A DNA stretch of 62,986 bases from Tissierellia bacterium (GTDB taxonomy: Bacteria; Bacillota; Clostridia; Peptostreptococcales; Acidaminobacteraceae): contig JAAYOV010000021.1 of the NCBI GenBank assembly GCA_012520095.1, positions 1 to 62,986 on the forward strand. The letters are read 5' to 3'. Position numbers and translations under genes: made by a program. Shown one piece after another: positions 59,621-62,986 of the stretch; position 1 is the stretch's first letter; each line of letters begins with the position of its first letter. The notes under the pieces were generated by a model. It was not told where the DNA came from and did not search any database. It saw only the letters and a program-made list of their open reading frames with translations.

Positions 59621-60991
59621 CTATTGCAAAAATGCTTTATACGCCATATAGGCACTGTAGAGATCCGCTTTGCTGATCAACTCAAACGGAGCGTGCATGC
59701 TTAAAACCGGCACTCCCATATCGACGACTTCCGCGCCTGAGTTGGCAAGGATATACGCAATCGTCCCCCCGCCTCCCTGATCGACTTTTCCGAGCTCTCC
59801 ACTCTGCCAGACGACTTTGTTCTTGGCAAACAGCCTGCGCAGCTCGCTGATGAACTCGGCATTTGCGTCATTGCTTCCGCTCTTTCCCCTCACGCCGGTG
59901 TATTTGCTCATGACAATGCCGCATCCGGCGTGGGCAACGTTGAACTTTTCGGTAACCTCCGGAAATGACGGATCAAAACAAGCGGTGACATCAGCGCTGA
60001 TGACGCGCGAGCGAGCCAGGCTTCTGCGCACGGCAAGCTCTCCTTTTGCGTTGAGCGCCAGGATTTCTGCGACCATATTTTCAAAATATTTGGACTCCAT
60101 GCCTGTATTCCCCACCGATCCTACTTCTTCCTTGTCAGCGAAAATACACACGGCCGTCCGCTTCGGTTTTTTGATTTCCAAAAGCGCGCATAGAGATGCA
60201 TATGCACTGACTCGATCATCGTGGCCGTGGCCACAGATCATCGCTCTGTCCACTCCGACATCTCTTGCAGGACCTGCAGGAACGATTTCGAGCTCCGCAC
60301 TTAGAAAGTCCTCTTCTTCCATCCCATACATCTCTTTTAAGAGTTTCAACACGGCCGCTTTGACGGGCTGATCCTTCTGTTTTTTCTCGGGAATATGGCC
60401 AAAAACGACGTTGAGCTGTTCTGCGCTGATGCCTTCACTGAGCGCCTTTTTCATCTGATCGGCCGACAGGTGGATGAGCAGGTCATTGATATAAAACACC
60501 GGATCCTCCGGCTTTTCACCGATAGAAACATTGACTCTACCGCCATCTTTTGTAAATATGACACCGTGCAAGGCCAAGGGAATGGCTGTCCATTGATACT
60601 TCTTCACACCGCCGTAATAATGTGTTTTCAAGAGGGCCATATTGCCTTCTTCATACAGCGGCATCGGCTTGAGATCAAGTCTGGGGACATCGATATGGCT
60701 TCCTACAATGTCCATGCCCTCTTCAAGGTCTTCTCCCAAAACCATCAGGACGCTCGCCTTCCCCTTCTGGTCTAAATAGATTTTGTCTCCTCTTCTCACT
60801 CGTCTCTTGCGGACAGCTTCCTCGAGAGAAATATAGCCTGCTTTTTTTGCCATCTGTAGGATTTGATCATTGGCAAGCCGTTCCGTCTTGGCGGCATTTA
60901 GAAAGTTCTTATAGTCTTCCGCCAATTGCCACAGGCGCTTACTCTGCGCCTGAGTAAGAGCTTCCCATTGATTCGTCTTTTCGTAAAACAT
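59621..60991 (-). CDS. Aminopeptidase, M18 family
   Basis: 456 residues, zinc-dependent. The metal ligands are in MDIVGSHIDVPRLDLKP (His), CGHGHDDRVSAYASLCALL (Asp pair region), CIFADKEEVGSVGNTGMESK (Glu pair) and VLSMHAPFELISKADLY (His). Family members release N-terminal residues, often acidic or hydrophobic, from peptides in the cytoplasm. TAGGAGAATA precedes the ATG; it lies seven bases after leuS. Confidence 0.92.
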   Translation of the reverse strand: MFYEKTNQWEALTQAQSKRLWQLAEDYKNFLNAAKTERLANDQILQMAKKAGYISLEEAVRKRRVRRGDKIYLDQKGKASVLMVLGEDLEEGMDIVGSHIDVPRLDLKPMPLYEEGNMALLKTHYYGGVKKYQWTAIPLALHGVIFTKDGGRVNVSIGEKPEDPVFYINDLLIHLSADQMKKALSEGISAEQLNVVFGHIPEKKQKDQPVKAAVLKLLKEMYGMEEEDFLSAELEIVPAGPARDVGVDRAMICGHGHDDRVSAYASLCALLEIKKPKRTAVCIFADKEEVGSVGNTGMESKYFENMVAEILALNAKGELAVRRSLARSRVISADVTACFDPSFPEVTEKFNVAHAGCGIVMSKYTGVRGKSGSNDANAEFISELRRLFAKNKVVWQSGELGKVDQGGGGTIAYILANSGAEVVDMGVPVLSMHAPFELISKADLYSAYMAYKAFLQ

Positions 60992-60998
60992 TATTCTC

Positions 60999-62986
60999 CT
61001 ATTTCACCACCAAGCTGATTAATTTATCCTGAATATAAATGCGCTTGATCAGCCGCTTCCCTTCAAGTTGCCGATGATATGCATCTTCTTCCTCGAGAAG
61101 CGCATCGATTTGGCTCTCCTGTGCCCCCCTTGGAACATCCATGCGGAAGCGAACTTTTCCATTGACCTGCACCGGAACTTCGATGACGTCTTCCACCGTC
61201 TTATCCGGATCATAGGCAGGCCATTTTCCTTCTGTAATAGGAGGATTGCCAAGGAGTTCATTCAATTCTTCCGTTATGTGAGGCGCCACGGGGTTGAGAA
61301 GTCTCAATAGCACTTCATACTCGTCTCTACCGATCGAATCCTGAAGATAGTATTCATTGAGAAGCGCCATCATGGCGGCGATTGCGGTATTGGCTTTGAG
61401 GGCTTCATAGTCTTCCCCCACCTTTTTGATCGTCCGGTGGATCTGCACCTCCAGTTCGGGGCTGTAGCCGCGCTTATTCATGTCCACTCTCTCAAACGCA
61501 AACCACAGGCGATCAAGAAAGCGCTTTGTTCCGGCCAGGCCTTCATTTGACCAGCTGACGGCTTTTTCAAAGTCTCCGATGAACATCTCATAGCTGCGGA
61601 GCGCATCGGCTCCGACCTCTTCAATGACTTCGTCGGGATTGATAACATTCCCGCGGCTCTTGCTCATCTTGATATTGCCTTTTCCAAGAATGAATCCGTG
61701 GGAACTTCTCTTCTGATACGGTTCCGGAGTATTGACGACGCCTATATCATAGAGGAACTTGTGCCAAAAGCGCGAATAGAGAAGGTGAAGTGTCGTATGC
61801 TCCATCCCTCCGTTATACCAGTCGACCGGCATCCAAGTTTCAATGGCCTCTCTTGAAGCAAGTTCCTCGTCATTGTGCGGATCCAGATAGCGCAGGAAAT
61901 ACCAGCTGCTTCCTGCCCACTGAGGCATGGTATCCGTCTCGCGCTCGGCCGCTGCGCCGCAGGAGGGGCATGTCGTATGCACCCAGTCCTCCATAGCAGC
62001 CAGCGGGCTCGATCCGTCATCAGTCGGCTCATAGCTGTCCACTTCCGGAAGGCAAAGCGGCAGCTCGGACTCATCGAGCGGCACATGTCCACATGTCGGG
62101 CAGTTGACGATAGGAATCGGTTCTCCCCAGTATCTCTGGCGGGAGAAGACCCAATCACGCAGCTTGTACTGCACTTTTTTCTCACCCAGGCCCCGTTCTT
62201 CCAAGATGCCCGTCATTTTTTCAATGGCTTCGGGAACACTCAGTCCGTCAATCAGAGGGCTTCCCACAATCGCGCCGTCTCCTGTCCAGGCTTCTGTCGA
62301 GATGTCTCCGCCGCTGACCACCTCATAAATTGGTAGATCAAAATTTTTAGCGAACTCATAGTCGCGCTGATCATGAGCAGGAACGGCCATGATCGCGCCG
62401 CTTCCGTACTCCATCATGACGTAGTCGCTGATAAAAATCGGCAATTCTTTTTCACTGATCGGATTCCATGCGTTGATCCCTTCAATGCGCACTCCCGTCT
62501 TGTCCTTGACAAGCTCCGTGCGCTCAAAGTCGCTCTTATTCTTTGCCTCTGTGCGATACGCCATCAAAGCATCCATGTTGCGGATGCGAGAAGCATACGT
62601 TTCAATCAGAGGATGCTCGGGCGCAATGACCATATAGGTCGCTCCGTAGATCGTATCGGGTCTCGTCGTATAGACGTCGAGCGTCTCTTCTGTATCAAGG
62701 ATCGGAAAACGGATCGTTGCTCCCTCGCTTCGCCCGATCCAATTGCGTTGCTGCGCCTTGATGCGGGGGGCAAAGTCGACTTCATCCAGGTCATCGAGCA
62801 GGCGCTGAGCATATTTTGTTATTTCCAGCATCCACTGCTCTTTTGCGCGCCTCACCACGGGAGTATGGCAGCGCTCACACTCTCCCCCGACGACCTCTTC
62901 ATTGGCAAGTCCTACTTTACATGATGGACAGAAATTGATGTCCATCTTCGCCTTATAAGCAAGTCCGTGTTTAAAAAGTTGCAGAA
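60999..62986 (-). CDS. leuS: Leucyl-tRNA synthetase, 5' end outside the window
   Basis: The C-terminal 662 codons are present; the frame runs off the right edge (…LFKHGLAYKAKMDINFCPSC is still LeuS), so the N-terminal HIGH region is missing. Seen here are the zinc-finger start (CPSCKVGLANEEVVGG), the editing domain with TTRPDTIYGATYMVIAPEHP, the second zinc site (IVNCPTCGHVP), KMSKSRGNVINPDEVIEE and the C-terminal anticodon-binding and tail domains. An ATG at 62945 is internal and not the true start. Confidence 0.95.
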   Translation of the reverse strand, partial: LQLFKHGLAYKAKMDINFCPSCKVGLANEEVVGGECERCHTPVVRRAKEQWMLEITKYAQRLLDDLDEVDFAPRIKAQQRNWIGRSEGATIRFPILDTEETLDVYTTRPDTIYGATYMVIAPEHPLIETYASRIRNMDALMAYRTEAKNKSDFERTELVKDKTGVRIEGINAWNPISEKELPIFISDYVMMEYGSGAIMAVPAHDQRDYEFAKNFDLPIYEVVSGGDISTEAWTGDGAIVGSPLIDGLSVPEAIEKMTGILEERGLGEKKVQYKLRDWVFSRQRYWGEPIPIVNCPTCGHVPLDESELPLCLPEVDSYEPTDDGSSPLAAMEDWVHTTCPSCGAAAERETDTMPQWAGSSWYFLRYLDPHNDEELASREAIETWMPVDWYNGGMEHTTLHLLYSRFWHKFLYDIGVVNTPEPYQKRSSHGFILGKGNIKMSKSRGNVINPDEVIEEVGADALRSYEMFIGDFEKAVSWSNEGLAGTKRFLDRLWFAFERVDMNKRGYSPELEVQIHRTIKKVGEDYEALKANTAIAAMMALLNEYYLQDSIGRDEYEVLLRLLNPVAPHITEELNELLGNPPITEGKWPAYDPDKTVEDVIEVPVQVNGKVRFRMDVPRGAQESQIDALLEEEDAYHRQLEGKRLIKRIYIQDKLISLVVK

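Noticed and set aside
1-62986. CRISPR array, prophage or integrative element
   Set aside because: No array of spaced repeats, no integrase, phage structural or conjugation gene was seen; only the IS remnant at the left edge.

Overview
The window looks like a chromosomal segment of a strictly anaerobic Clostridia-type Bacillota. The reasons are strong AGGAGG ribosome-binding sites, T-box leaders on argS and pheST, an RnfC-linked methylenetetrahydrofolate reductase, amino-acid fermentation genes (histidine, tryptophan), a full selenocysteine set and the order pheS-pheT-zapA-mutS2. I cannot name the species.

Layout. 1-4.4 kb: remains of an IS3-type transposase gene, then a minus-strand operon for a three-part reductase (RnfC with a MetV-like N-terminus, MetV, MetF). 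4.9-10.5 kb: a more A/T-rich stretch with a packed four-gene module (solute-binding/VWA fusion lipoprotein, XpaC-like, membrane-anchored binding protein, TelA-like) and a TIM-barrel protein of unknown role. 10.9-17.5 kb: histidine utilisation operon hutH-hutU-ftcD-hutI-fchA, which passes the formimino carbon to tetrahydrofolate and so could feed the reductase. 17.6-25 kb: tryptophanase, larE-larB-larC (nickel-pincer cofactor), a YwaF-like membrane protein, Fe/Mn superoxide dismutase and a lipoprotein. 25-31.4 kb: gene debris (metQ and larC fragments), then a cobalamin riboswitch with its own terminator ahead of a CGGC-domain protein and a complete five-gene nickel/peptide-type ABC importer. 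31.4-34.8 kb: a decayed copy of the lipoprotein gene and metNIQ, preceded by what reads as a methionine leader-peptide attenuator. 34.8-41 kb: rlmB, mrnC, cysS (with a cysteine-rich N-terminal extension), ispF, ispD and argS. 41-51 kb: rhomboid, YedF-like protein with a LysR regulator, mutS2, zapA, pheT, pheS, a zinc-ribbon protein, an rRNA methyltransferase and plsY.

51.3-62.9 kb: tRNA-Sec (selC), then on the minus strand leuS (cut by the window edge), an M18 aminopeptidase, ridA, comEA, selD, selA, selB and a WalRK-like two-component system with an accessory membrane protein. The selD gene carries an in-frame UGA at codon 17, so SelD is itself a selenoprotein and its true start lies upstream of the UGA.

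The points most worth following are the methionine leader-peptide attenuator, the cobalamin-controlled nickel/peptide-type importer with its CGGC protein, the SBP-VWA/XpaC/SBP/TelA module, the cysteine-rich domain joined to CysRS with a second internal start, the MetV-RnfC fusion, and the mirrored debris left by a duplication around metQ and the lipoprotein gene. Functions come from recognising protein families and motifs by eye; no database search was run.
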